Source of the DNA: Pandoraea iniqua | GTDB lineage: Bacteria > Pseudomonadota > Gammaproteobacteria > Burkholderiales > Burkholderiaceae | Reading direction: 5' to 3' | Assembly (NCBI RefSeq): GCF_902459685.1 | Contig: NZ_CABPSF010000001.1 | Span: 682,001-746,000 of the forward strand | DNA length: 64,000 nucleotides | Shown here: one piece after another, positions 37,632-45,742 of the stretch | Layout: every line of letters begins with the position of its first letter | How positions within the stretch are numbered: position 1 is the first letter of the stretch | Made by a program: the position numbers and the translations under genes | The notes under the pieces: generated by a model | Databases searched by the model: none | Told to the model about the DNA's origin: nothing | Seen by the model: the letters and a program-made list of their open reading frames with translations, nothing else

Positions 37632-38482
37632 CCGCCGCACCGGCTTGTAGCGAAGCGCGCGTCGTGGCGCTGGGGGCTCGACGCTATCACGTCGACGTTG
37701 CGCCGTTTTCCGGGGTGGATCTGAGTCGGGCGTTCGTCTCCGACGTTGCGATTCACCCGACACTTGGTGTTGCACTGATCATGCGAGGTAATCCTGTCGT
37801 GCGATGGTTCGGCGACGATGGCCAAGCACATGGCATCTGGCAATACGACACCACCACGCACGGACACAGCGCTTGCTTCGATCCGAAAGGGCGCCTGTAT
37901 CTTGTCGATTCCGATCGTCATTGCGTGCATCGATTCGAAACCGACGGCGCACTCGATATCACGCTGGGCATCGCGGATGAGCCGAGATGGCGCGAGCCGT
38001 TCAATCATCCGACTGGCGTCGCGGTGGCGTCGAGCGGAGAGATATTGGTTTCCGATGGTTATGGCAATTCGCACGTCCATCGATTCTCGTCACACGGACG
38101 CCACCTTCGCAGTTGGGGAGGCATCGGGAGCGAGCGCGGGCGCTTCAGCAATCCCCACGCGATCGCCATCGATGCGGAGGATCAGGCGTGGGTCGTGGAT
38201 CGTGAGAATCATCGTGTGCAATGCTTTGCGATCGACGGCGAGTGGCGTGGTGACATCGGCGGGCTGCATCTGCCGACGGCGATCGCTATCGGTCACGACG
38301 GCGTCCTCTATGTGACCGATCAGACGCCGCGTCTTTGCGCCTATACGCCGAGCGGACAGTTGATCGGACGCTGCCGTACCTTTGGCGCCATCGGCCACGG
38401 GCTTGCCGTCGACGCTCATGGCGATATCTATGTCGCGAACATGATGCCGAACTGTGTCACGCGATTGCGCCGCTTCGTGTGA
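37628..38482 (+). CDS. NHL-repeat beta-propeller protein
   Basis: A 284-residue protein with about five to six NHL-type blades, for example FNHPTGVAVASSGEILVSDG, then NAHV-like FSNPHAIAIDAEDQAWVVDR and LPTAIAIGHDGVLYVTDQ. There is no signal peptide, so it is probably cytoplasmic. NHL propellers may be enzymes (lactonase or lyase) or binding scaffolds; no catalytic set could be assigned. It closes the operon 6 bp before the convergent luxR-type gene. Confidence 0.75.
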   Translation: MTAAPACSEARVVALGARRYHVDVAPFSGVDLSRAFVSDVAIHPTLGVALIMRGNPVVRWFGDDGQAHGIWQYDTTTHGHSACFDPKGRLYLVDSDRHCVHRFETDGALDITLGIADEPRWREPFNHPTGVAVASSGEILVSDGYGNSHVHRFSSHGRHLRSWGGIGSERGRFSNPHAIAIDAEDQAWVVDRENHRVQCFAIDGEWRGDIGGLHLPTAIAIGHDGVLYVTDQTPRLCAYTPSGQLIGRCRTFGAIGHGLAVDAHGDIYVANMMPNCVTRLRRFV

Positions 38483-38488
38483 CTGCCT

Positions 38489-39229
38489 TCAATTCACTTC
38501 GTCGAGCAAACCGTATTCGCTGGCCAGTTTTGCCGCGCGGTGCCGGCTCGACACCTCGAACTTGCGCATCACACTGCGCAGGTGAAAGACCACACCGTGT
38601 TCGGAAATGGTCAGGATGCGGCCGATCTCCCATGATGTTTTGCCGCGTGCCACCCATTGCAGGCATTCGCGTTCGCGTGGTGTCAGTGCCGGAGGCAAAG
38701 TGCTTGTGGCGTCGCGTTGGACGATGCGCCACGCAGCGTCGTGCACATGCATCGCCAACGCGGCGCCGAGGTGCTGCGTCCATGCACGCAAACGCGGGCG
38801 AGGGCGGGCATCCGAGGCGGCAAGACTCAACATGCCCGCCGCGCCGGACGGCGCAAAGATCGGATACGTCACGCCGGTGCAAAGTCCAGCCGCCGTTTGT
38901 TCGCAGCGAAAACGCGATGCCTCCGGCGTTGCGAACAAGTCCGGTGTCCACTCGACGGGCGTTAGTTGCGTGCGCGCTCGTGCGAGCACGGGGTCGAGGG
39001 CGGCATAGCCGCATTCGTGGTAACGGCGCTGCCACGTTTCGGGGTAGTTGGAGACGTCGGGCTCTGCCGCATCGCCGCGTGGCAACGTGAACTGCCCCTG
39101 ATAGCGGAAATAGCGTTGTCTGAGCAAACCGCACAACGATTGCAGCGTCGCGTGCAGTGCGTCGAAGTCGGAGGCCGTCTGAAGCGTTTGCAGACCGTCG
39201 GCAAACGCGTGAAGGATCGCGCAACGCAT
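38489..39229 (-). CDS. LuxR-family AHL-responsive regulator (solo)
   Basis: A 246-residue regulator. The N-terminal autoinducer domain keeps the invariant Trp, Tyr, Asp-Pro and Trp pattern (YPETWQRRYHECGYAALDP, then LTPVEW) and the Gly near GLCTGVTYP. The C-terminal HTH has the invariant Glu, Leu and Gly (LTPRERECLQWVARG, then EIGRILTISEHGVVFHLRSV). No luxI gene is in the window, so it is a solo or pairs with a distant synthase. It is convergent with the biosynthetic operon. The start at 39229 gives the usual length; the frame is open to 39367. Confidence 0.88.
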   Translation of the reverse strand: MRCAILHAFADGLQTLQTASDFDALHATLQSLCGLLRQRYFRYQGQFTLPRGDAAEPDVSNYPETWQRRYHECGYAALDPVLARARTQLTPVEWTPDLFATPEASRFRCEQTAAGLCTGVTYPIFAPSGAAGMLSLAASDARPRPRLRAWTQHLGAALAMHVHDAAWRIVQRDATSTLPPALTPRERECLQWVARGKTSWEIGRILTISEHGVVFHLRSVMRKFEVSSRHRAAKLASEYGLLDEVN

Positions 39230-39254
39230 GGCATCGTTTCGCCGGCATCGGCGT

Positions 39255-39263
39255 TCATGTAGG
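39255..39263 (-). promoter_or_regulatory. Shared 9-mer half-site upstream of the luxR-type gene
   Basis: TCATGTAGG is the reverse complement of CCTACATGA, one arm of the lux-box-like dyad at 28725. It lies 26 bp upstream of the luxR-type start. The other half is not recognisable, so autoregulation is only suggested. Confidence 0.3.
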
Positions 39264-39695
39264 GAACATGCATCGCTTGTAGCACGCGACAACGCGTGCG
39301 GCTCGTCACGGTCGTTGCCGTATCGCCTGAGTGTTGTCACGGCGCGACCCCGCGACGGGCGCGACATAACGTCGCACGCGAAATCCGGTGCAACGTCTAC
39401 TGTTGATGGATATCGGACGAATCCCGCATTGCATCACATCGCAACGCGCGCAATGGATCGGCAGGCGACGGCGAATGTGTCGCGACCAAGACAATGGGGC
39501 AGCCGGCAATGCGGTGAGTGGTGTTCGACAAGATCGGCGACGGGCTATTCAGGACACCGCAATGACTTGTGTCGTGTTGCAATGTGTCAAACGCGCAAAG
39601 CATAGGGAGTATCCCGTAGACGCTTCCGCGCGCGCTTCGCCAGCTAAGGGAATAACCGGATTTCCCTTTTGCATCAATGAGTTCAGGAGGATGCT

Positions 39696-39740
39696 ATGGC
39701 GCGCCAAATACTCGGTATCAATGTTGTCGCTTCGAGATAG
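39696..39740 (+). CDS. Possible 14-residue leader peptide or gene remnant
   Basis: MARQILGINVVASR, preceded by AGGAGG at optimal distance. It overlaps the -35 of the cox promoter, so it cannot be a leader of that transcript. It may be the preserved 5' end of a deleted gene. Nothing else supports expression. Confidence 0.2.
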   Translation: MARQILGINVVASR

Positions 39741-39753
39741 CGCGTTCTATAAT
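39724..39753 (+). promoter_or_regulatory. Sigma-70-type promoter of the cox locus
   Basis: TTGTCG (-35) and TATAAT (-10) with an 18-bp spacer, about 75 bp before the DUF2244 gene. It is the best promoter match seen ahead of coxB. Confidence 0.6.
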
Positions 39754-39826
39754 GCGGCAGTTTGTCGCGGCCCGGACGTAACTAGTTCCCGGCCGTCGGA
39801 CATGAAAGACCCAAAATGCCCCACGG

Positions 39827-40309
39827 GTGACGGCGATGCTCGCAGCCTCTTCTTCCGAAGCCGGATCGGTGACGAAGGAATGGAAGCACAAGCGCAACTG
39901 CGCGATATCGCCGCGCCAGTTTGTCCTGTTCTACCTGTCGTTGGCCGCCGTGTCGCTGGGTGTTGCCTTGATTGCGGCGTGGCGCGGTGGGTGGTTGGTC
40001 TTGCCGTTCACAGGCCTGGACTTGCTCGTGGTGGGCGTTGCGTTCGTCATTCATGCCCGGCATGCCACAGATTACGAGGTCATTCGGTTGTCGCCCGTGA
40101 GCCTTGTGGTCGAGCAACGTTCAGCACAGAGGTTGACGCAATACGAGTTCAATCCCCGCTGGGTACGCATCGACATCGAGAAACCGCCGCGTTTGCGCAT
40201 CATCTTGCGCTCGGGCGGTCGCTCGGTCACTGTCGGTGCCTACCTTGCGCCGCATCGCCGCGAAACGTTTGCGCGCGAGCTGCGCCGTTGTCTTGCCCAA
40301 GAGGCCTGA
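39827..40309 (+). CDS. DUF2244 integral membrane protein
   Basis: A 160-residue protein with two close membrane helices (FVLFYLSLAAVSLGVALIAA and LVLPFTGLDLLVVGVAFVIH), then a soluble part with QRSAQRLTQYEFNPRWVR and APHRRETFARELRR, features of DUF2244 proteins that precede coxB in many proteobacteria. The function is unknown; the context suggests oxidase assembly. The start is uncertain: GTG at 39827 or ATG at 39836, neither with a good Shine-Dalgarno. Confidence 0.8.
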   Translation: MTAMLAASSSEAGSVTKEWKHKRNCAISPRQFVLFYLSLAAVSLGVALIAAWRGGWLVLPFTGLDLLVVGVAFVIHARHATDYEVIRLSPVSLVVEQRSAQRLTQYEFNPRWVRIDIEKPPRLRIILRSGGRSVTVGAYLAPHRRETFARELRRCLAQEA

Positions 40310-40352
40310 GAGAGATGGAGACGATCTCGGGCGACCGCCAGGGAGGATTTGG

Positions 40353-41591
40353 ATGGTAATTTTGGGTAAGGAAGCTATGAAAAAAACGAAACATGCCCTG
40401 GCGGCTTTCCTTGCGGGCGCCTCACTGCTCGCCGGCGCTCCGGCACTGGCAGTGGCGGCGGTCTCCGATATGCCGGGGGGACCGGCCGTCAACGAGCTCA
40501 ACTTCCAGCCGCCAGTCACCAAGCTTGCGGAAGAGCTTCACAGTCTGCACAACATGATGCTGATCATCTGTCTGGTGATCTTCATCGGCGTGTTCGGTGT
40601 GATGTTCTATTCGATCTTCAAGCACCGCAAATCCAAGGGCCATCAGCCCGCGAATTTCCATGAAAGCACCACGGTCGAGGTGATCTGGACGGTCGTGCCG
40701 TTCGTCATCGTGATTCTGATGGCGCTGCCCGCCACGAAGACCGTGGTGGCGATGAAGGACACCACCAACGCCGACCTGACCATCAAGGTCACCGGCTATC
40801 AGTGGAAGTGGGGCTACGACTACCTCAAGGGCGACGGCGAGGGCATCAAGTTCCTCTCCACGCTCAGCACGCCGCGCAGCCAGATCGACGGGCAGGAAGC
40901 CAAGAGCAATACGTACCTGCAAGAAGTCGATAACCCGATGGTCGTGCCGGTCAACAAGAAGGTGCGCCTGATCACGACGGCTAACGACGTGATTCACTCG
41001 TTCTACGTGCCGGCCTTCGGCATCAAGCAGGACGCGATTCCCGGCTTCGTGCGCGACACGTGGTTCAAGGCCGAGAAGGTGGGCGAGTATCGCGGCTTCT
41101 GTACCGAGCTGTGCGGTAAGGAACACGCGTACATGCCGGTCGTGGTGAAGGTCGTCTCTGACGAGGACTACACCAAGTGGGTCGACGCGCAGAAGAAGCT
41201 GATGGCCGCTTCCGCCGACGATCCCAACAAGACCTACACCGTGGCGGAACTCATGGAGCGTGGCCAGAAGGTCTACGCCTCGAACTGCGCGGTCTGCCAC
41301 CAGCCGAACGGCAAGGGCGGCGGTGCCTTCCCGGCACTCGATGGCGGGAAGATCGTGACGGGCCCGGTGGCCGATCACATCAGCATCGTGCTGCATGGCA
41401 AGAATGCGATGCCGAACTGGTCGCATCTGAACGATGTGGAGTTGGCCGCCGTGATTACGTTCGAGCGCAACTCGTGGAGCAACAAGACCGGCGACGTCGT
41501 TCAGCCGGCACAGGTGCGCGAAGCGCGTGGCAACAAGTCGGCCAATGCCGGCGATGCCGCCAACGCTGTGCGCGCAGCGAAGAATAGTTAA
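40353..41591 (+). CDS. coxB: Cytochrome c oxidase subunit II with C-terminal cytochrome c domain
   Basis: About 412 residues. A signal peptide is followed by two membrane helices (LIICLVIFIGVFGVMFYSIF and VVPFVIVILMALPATKTVV) and the CuA domain, with metal residues in FCTELCGKEHAYMPVVV. A heme c domain follows with CAVCH and a later Met, making this the caa3-like subunit II form common in Burkholderiales. It takes electrons from cytochrome c at the periplasmic face. The start at 40353 has GGGAGG; an ATG at 40377 with AAGGA is also possible. Confidence 0.95.
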   Translation: MVILGKEAMKKTKHALAAFLAGASLLAGAPALAVAAVSDMPGGPAVNELNFQPPVTKLAEELHSLHNMMLIICLVIFIGVFGVMFYSIFKHRKSKGHQPANFHESTTVEVIWTVVPFVIVILMALPATKTVVAMKDTTNADLTIKVTGYQWKWGYDYLKGDGEGIKFLSTLSTPRSQIDGQEAKSNTYLQEVDNPMVVPVNKKVRLITTANDVIHSFYVPAFGIKQDAIPGFVRDTWFKAEKVGEYRGFCTELCGKEHAYMPVVVKVVSDEDYTKWVDAQKKLMAASADDPNKTYTVAELMERGQKVYASNCAVCHQPNGKGGGAFPALDGGKIVTGPVADHISIVLHGKNAMPNWSHLNDVELAAVITFERNSWSNKTGDVVQPAQVREARGNKSANAGDAANAVRAAKNS

Positions 41592-41626
41592 GTGCCGTTC
41601 GACCAAGTCGAGGAAGGAGATTGGGT

Positions 41627-43219
41627 ATGAGTTCCATCGCTCACGATCACGTGGCGGGTCACGACGATCACGCGCACGACCATCCGCACGGATGGCGTCG
41701 CTGGCTGTTCGCGACGAATCACAAGGACATCGGCACGATGTACATGATCTTCTCGTTCGTCATGCTGCTCTCGGGCGGCGTGATGGCGTTGATGATCCGT
41801 GCGGAATTGTTCGAACCGGGCCTGCAATTCATTCGTCCGGAGTTTTTCAATCAGCTCACTACCATGCACGGGCTGGTGATGATTTTCGGCGCGATCATGC
41901 CGGCGTTCGTGGGGTTTGCGAACTGGATGATCCCGTTGCAGATCGGTGCGTCGGACATGGCCTTCGCGCGGATGAACAACTTCAGCTTCTGGCTGCTGCC
42001 GGTCGGCGGTCTGCTGCTGATTTCGTCGTTCCTCGTGCCGGGCGGTGCCACGGCAGCCGGCTGGACGATGTACGCGCCGCTGTCGGTGCAGATGGGTCCG
42101 GGCCAGGATCTGGCGATCTTCGGCGCGCACATTCTCGGCGCCTCGTCGATCATGGGCGCGATCAACATCATCGTGACCATTCTGAACATGCGCGCGCCGG
42201 GCATGACGCTCATGAAGATGCCGATGTTCGTGTGGACGTGGCTGATCACTGCCTACCTGCTCATCGCCGTGATGCCGGTGCTCGCGGGCGCGATCACGAT
42301 GCTGCTCACGGACCGTCACTTCGGCACGTCGTTCTTCAACGCAGCGGGCGGCGGCGACCCGGTGATGTACCAGCATATTTTCTGGTTCTTCGGTCACCCC
42401 GAGGTGTACATCATGATCTTGCCGGCGTTCGGGATCGTCTCGCAGGTGATTCCGGCGTTCTCGCGCAAGCCGCTGTTCGGCTATAGCTCGATGGTGTACG
42501 CCACGGCGTCGATCGCGATTCTCTCGTTCATGGTGTGGGCGCACCACATGTTCGTGACCGGTATGCCGGTGACGGGCCAGCTGTTCTTCATGTACGCGAC
42601 GATGCTGATCTCGGTGCCCACCGGCGTGAAGGTGTTCAACTGGGTTGCCACGATGTGGAAGGGCGCGCTCACGTTCGAAACGCCGATGCTCTTCGCCGTG
42701 GGCTTCCTGTTCGTGTTCACGATGGGCGGCTTCACCGGGCTGATTCTCTCGCTGGCCCCGCTCGACATTCAGATGCACGGCACTTATTACGTGGTGGCGC
42801 ACTTCCACTATGTGCTAGTGGCCGGCTCACTCTTCGCGCTCTTCTCAGGGTTCTATTACTGGGTGCCGAAGTGGACGGGCCACATGTACAACGAGTGGCG
42901 CGGCAAGTTCCACTTCTGGGGCTCGCTCATCACGTTCAACGTGACGTTCTTCCCGATGCACTTCCTGGGGCTGGCCGGCATGCCGCGACGCTATGCCGAC
43001 TACCCGGCGCAGTTCACGGACTTCAACCAGATCGCGACGATCGGCGCGTTCGGTTTCGGCCTGATGCAGGTGTACTTCCTGTTCTTCATTGCGCTGCCGA
43101 CGTGGCGTAGCGGCCCGGCCGCGGAAGCCAAGCCGTGGGATGGCGCGGAAGGTCTCGAATGGACCGTGCCGAGCCCGGCACCGTTCCACACGTTCGAGAC
43201 GCCGCCGAAGGTGCATTGA
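41627..43219 (+). CDS. coxA: Cytochrome c oxidase subunit I
   Basis: A 530-residue 12-helix heme-copper oxidase subunit. The His ligands appear in TTMHGLVMIFG, WFFGHPEVYI (with the cross-linked Tyr), WAHHMFVTGMP and VVAHFHYVLV. The N-terminus is His-rich (HDHVAGHDDHAHDHPHG), possibly copper-binding, which is unusual in length. AGGAAGGAGA precedes the ATG at 41627. Confidence 0.97.
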   Translation: MSSIAHDHVAGHDDHAHDHPHGWRRWLFATNHKDIGTMYMIFSFVMLLSGGVMALMIRAELFEPGLQFIRPEFFNQLTTMHGLVMIFGAIMPAFVGFANWMIPLQIGASDMAFARMNNFSFWLLPVGGLLLISSFLVPGGATAAGWTMYAPLSVQMGPGQDLAIFGAHILGASSIMGAINIIVTILNMRAPGMTLMKMPMFVWTWLITAYLLIAVMPVLAGAITMLLTDRHFGTSFFNAAGGGDPVMYQHIFWFFGHPEVYIMILPAFGIVSQVIPAFSRKPLFGYSSMVYATASIAILSFMVWAHHMFVTGMPVTGQLFFMYATMLISVPTGVKVFNWVATMWKGALTFETPMLFAVGFLFVFTMGGFTGLILSLAPLDIQMHGTYYVVAHFHYVLVAGSLFALFSGFYYWVPKWTGHMYNEWRGKFHFWGSLITFNVTFFPMHFLGLAGMPRRYADYPAQFTDFNQIATIGAFGFGLMQVYFLFFIALPTWRSGPAAEAKPWDGAEGLEWTVPSPAPFHTFETPPKVH

Positions 43220-43221
43220 AC

Positions 43222-43341
43222 ATGGCACTCGCTCGTGAACAGCGCGCGAAGAACCTGCGCACTGGATTGATTCTGGCGTCGGTGGTTGCGATTTTCTTCT
43301 TCGGCGTAATGATCAAGGCCAAGTTGTTGGGCGGGATCTGA
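43222..43341 (+). CDS. Cytochrome oxidase small assembly protein
   Basis: A 39-residue protein with one membrane helix (TGLILASVVAIFFFGVMIKA) encoded 2 bp after coxA and before ctaG. Small single-helix proteins at this position are known in Burkholderiales as oxidase assembly factors. The coding call rests on position, frame, stop spacing and hydrophobicity. Confidence 0.8.
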   Translation: MALAREQRAKNLRTGLILASVVAIFFFGVMIKAKLLGGI

Positions 43342-43409
43342 CGCTAAGCGCGCAAGCAGGGCACCGGATGCCGGGCAACCGGCGTCCGGCGAGATGGAAA
43401 AGGATGAAT

Positions 43410-44027
43410 ATGGCGGGTATGCGGCGGCTCAATGTGCGCACCTTCAGCAAGTTGTTGCTGCTGGTCGCGGTGATGTTCGGTTTCGGCTACGCCATGGTGC
43501 CGTTCTACCGCGCGTTCTGCGATCTCGTGGGCATCAACCAGCTGGGCGATCGCACGAACGAGCTGACTGCGCGCAATTCGCAAGTCGACGAGAGCCGCAC
43601 GATCATCGTCGAGTTCGATGCGAATGCGCAGGGGCCGTTGCGGTTCAAGCCGGCGAAGAGCAGTCTGACCGTTCACCCGGGGCAGATCGCAACGATCGAG
43701 TACGAAGTGGCGAACCAGCAGCCGCACGAAGTTCGGGCGCAGGCGATTCCGAGCTACGCACCGGCGCAGGCGGCGAGCTACTTCAAGAAGATCGAGTGTT
43801 TCTGCTTCACGCAGCAGACGCTCAGGGCCGGTGAGGCCAAGGAATTTCCGGTGGTGTTCGTGGTGGACACGAAACTGCCAAAAGATGTGACGACGATTAC
43901 GCTGTCCTACACTTTTTTCGATCTCGGCAAAGCCGACGCCAACCAGCGTGCGGATGTGTCGAACGCCCCGGTGACGGTGCCGGGTGCGCTAACGGGTGGA
44001 AGCGGAGGCAAGGGCAGCAATGGATGA
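43410..44027 (+). CDS. ctaG: Cytochrome c oxidase assembly protein CtaG (Cox11)
   Basis: A 205-residue copper chaperone that builds the CuB site of subunit I. It has an N-terminal helix (FSKLLLLVAVMFGFGYAMVP), the Cox11 motif MVPFYRAFCDLVGINQ, and the copper-binding Cys pair in KIECFCFTQQTL. The ATG at 43410 has AAAAGGA in place; 43404 is an alternative. It overlaps the DUF2970 gene by 8 bp. Confidence 0.95.
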   Translation: MAGMRRLNVRTFSKLLLLVAVMFGFGYAMVPFYRAFCDLVGINQLGDRTNELTARNSQVDESRTIIVEFDANAQGPLRFKPAKSSLTVHPGQIATIEYEVANQQPHEVRAQAIPSYAPAQAASYFKKIECFCFTQQTLRAGEAKEFPVVFVVDTKLPKDVTTITLSYTFFDLGKADANQRADVSNAPVTVPGALTGGSGGKGSNG

Positions 44028-44241
44028 CCTCAAGGAGGCGACCCGTCGCAAGCTGTCGTTTGTCCAGACCGTGAAAGCGGTGTTCTGGTCGTTCTTCGGC
44101 GTGCGCAAGGGGCGTGATCACGACCGCGACATGGCACAGCTCAACCCTGTGCATCTGATTATCGCGGGACTGATCGGGGGCATCCTGTTCGTGGTGGCGC
44201 TGGTGCTGCTGGCGAAGCTCGCCATCCGCCTCGCGACGTGA
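44020..44241 (+). CDS. DUF2970 small membrane protein
   Basis: A 73-residue protein with one C-terminal helix (LIIAGLIGGILFVVALVLLA) and the N-terminal motif QTVKAVFWSFFGVRKG, typical of DUF2970 proteins found between ctaG and coxC. Likely an oxidase assembly or stability factor by context; the function is not established to my knowledge. Confidence 0.85.
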   Translation: MDDLKEATRRKLSFVQTVKAVFWSFFGVRKGRDHDRDMAQLNPVHLIIAGLIGGILFVVALVLLAKLAIRLAT

Positions 44242-44276
44242 TTCAGACAAAGAGAACCAAGCCTGGAGAGATAAGA

Positions 44277-45137
44277 ATGAGTGGTCAACACCAAACGGCG
44301 CCTTATTACTTCGTACCGGCGCCATCGCGCCACCCGGTCAATTGCAGCATCGGCCTGCTGGTGGTGCTCGGCTCGGCGGCGGCGTGGGTCAACGGGCTGC
44401 CGTGGGCGCCGTGGACAGCACTGGCCGGCCTGCTGTGGGTGCTGTGGGTCCTTCGCTCGTGGTTCGGCGATTCGATTGCCGAGTCGGAGGGCGGGCTTTA
44501 CAGCAAGCGCATCGATGTCTCGTACCGCTGGGGGATGAGCTGGTTCATCTTCTCCGAGGTGATGTTCTTCGCCGCGTTCTTTGGCGCATTGTTCTACGCG
44601 CGCACGCTGGCGATGCCGTGGCTCGGCGATCTCGATAACAAGCTGCTCTGGCCCGACTTCACCGCCGTGTGGCCGAATGCCGGCCCGGCCGGTGTGGTTG
44701 ATGCGTTCGAAACGATGGGCCCGTGGCCGATCCCGACGCTCAACACGGCACTGCTGCTGACTTCGGGCGTCACGCTCACGATTTCGCACCATGCGTTGCG
44801 TGCGAATCATCGTGGCAGCGCGATCTTCTGGCTGTTTGCCACGGTCGTACTGGGCTTCGTGTTTCTGGGCTTTCAGGCGTATGAGTATCACCACGCCTAT
44901 ACCGAGCTGAACCTGAAGCTGACCTCGGGCGTGTACGGCTCGACGTTCTTCCTGCTCACGGGTTTCCACGGCTTCCACGTGATGCTGGGCGCGATCATGC
45001 TCTCCGTCATGCTGATTCGCCTGATCAAGGGCCACTTCACGCCGGAGCATCACTTCGGCTTCGAAGGCGCCGCTTGGTACTGGCACTTTGTGGACGTGGT
45101 GTGGCTGGGTCTGTACGTCGTGGTGTACTGGCTCTGA
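44277..45137 (+). CDS. coxC: Cytochrome c oxidase subunit III
   Basis: A 286-residue seven-helix subunit with the typical start YYFVPAPSRHPVNCSIGLL and motifs FIFSEVMFFAAFFGALFYA, FFLLTGFHGFHVMLG and WYWHFVDVVWLGLYVVVYW. It stabilises the catalytic core. GGAGAG precedes the ATG at 44277. A terminator hairpin follows within 50 bp. Confidence 0.96.
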   Translation: MSGQHQTAPYYFVPAPSRHPVNCSIGLLVVLGSAAAWVNGLPWAPWTALAGLLWVLWVLRSWFGDSIAESEGGLYSKRIDVSYRWGMSWFIFSEVMFFAAFFGALFYARTLAMPWLGDLDNKLLWPDFTAVWPNAGPAGVVDAFETMGPWPIPTLNTALLLTSGVTLTISHHALRANHRGSAIFWLFATVVLGFVFLGFQAYEYHHAYTELNLKLTSGVYGSTFFLLTGFHGFHVMLGAIMLSVMLIRLIKGHFTPEHHFGFEGAAWYWHFVDVVWLGLYVVVYWL

Positions 45138-45182
45138 TGGTTTAACGCCGGTCAGTACAAACCGCGTATCGATCGGTGTGAG

Positions 45183-45213
45183 ACGCCGCCGGACTCCGGC
45201 GGCGTTTCTGTTT
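45183..45213 (+). terminator. Terminator of the cox structural operon
   Basis: A perfect 10-bp stem ACGCCGCCGG/CCGGCGGCGT with a 3-base loop and TTCTGTTT after it. The following 215 bp to the DUF2909 gene hold small GC-rich palindromes but no gene. Confidence 0.75.
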
Positions 45214-45429
45214 GTAGCGTTCCCGCTGTGGGAATCCGGGGAATGCAGGGAATGTGGCAGAACGCCGCTGAGAATGCGGCCATATGCCGCAGCAATGCTT
45301 GGCGGCAGGGCCGGCGCGTCGACGCGCACCGTGACGAACGTTCAGAGAACGTCACTGCACTCGGGGCGCGCGCGGCAAGACGAGGAAGTGATGGGTGCGG
45401 CGATTTGCCGCAGGGCTTGCTCGCGGGAC

Positions 45430-45633
45430 TCAGTATCGTATGCCCGTGCTGTGAATCCAGCCCATCCAGTTGGCAAACAGGATGAGCAGAAACAGCGTCA
45501 CCGACAGGCCGACGCGCACCATAAGTGAATGGACGGTGCGATTGGACCGGCCCTTGTCCCGCATCATGAAGAACAATGCGGACGCCAGACTGCCGAGAAT
45601 CAAGATGAAGGCGATGGCAACGAGAATGCGCAT
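45430..45633 (-). CDS. DUF2909 twin-transmembrane protein
   Basis: A 67-residue protein with two helices (LVAIAFILILGSLASALFFM and VGLSVTLFLLILFANWMGW), joined by a loop with RDKGRSNRTVHSLMVRV, characteristic of DUF2909 proteins located between coxC and surf1. It is encoded on the opposite strand to the surrounding cox genes. Function unknown. Confidence 0.85.
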   Translation of the reverse strand: MRILVAIAFILILGSLASALFFMMRDKGRSNRTVHSLMVRVGLSVTLFLLILFANWMGWIHSTGIRY

Positions 45634-45742
45634 AATCGGCTGAATGACGGGAATGCGTCATTATCGGGCAACGAGCCCCGGCTGGCACGCTGCAATGCAG
45701 TGTGCGCGAGGGCTCTCACGCGCTGCCAGACAAGGAACGTAA

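Larger units (their letters stand above)
39230..39826. other. Intergenic region between luxR-type gene and cox locus
   Basis: About 600 bp without a convincing full-length gene. It contains the luxR-type 5' region, a weak hairpin AGGGAA/TTCCCT followed by a T run (39648-39671), a 14-codon ORF with a perfect Shine-Dalgarno, and the promoter of the cox locus. It marks the right edge of the accessory cluster. Confidence 0.6.
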
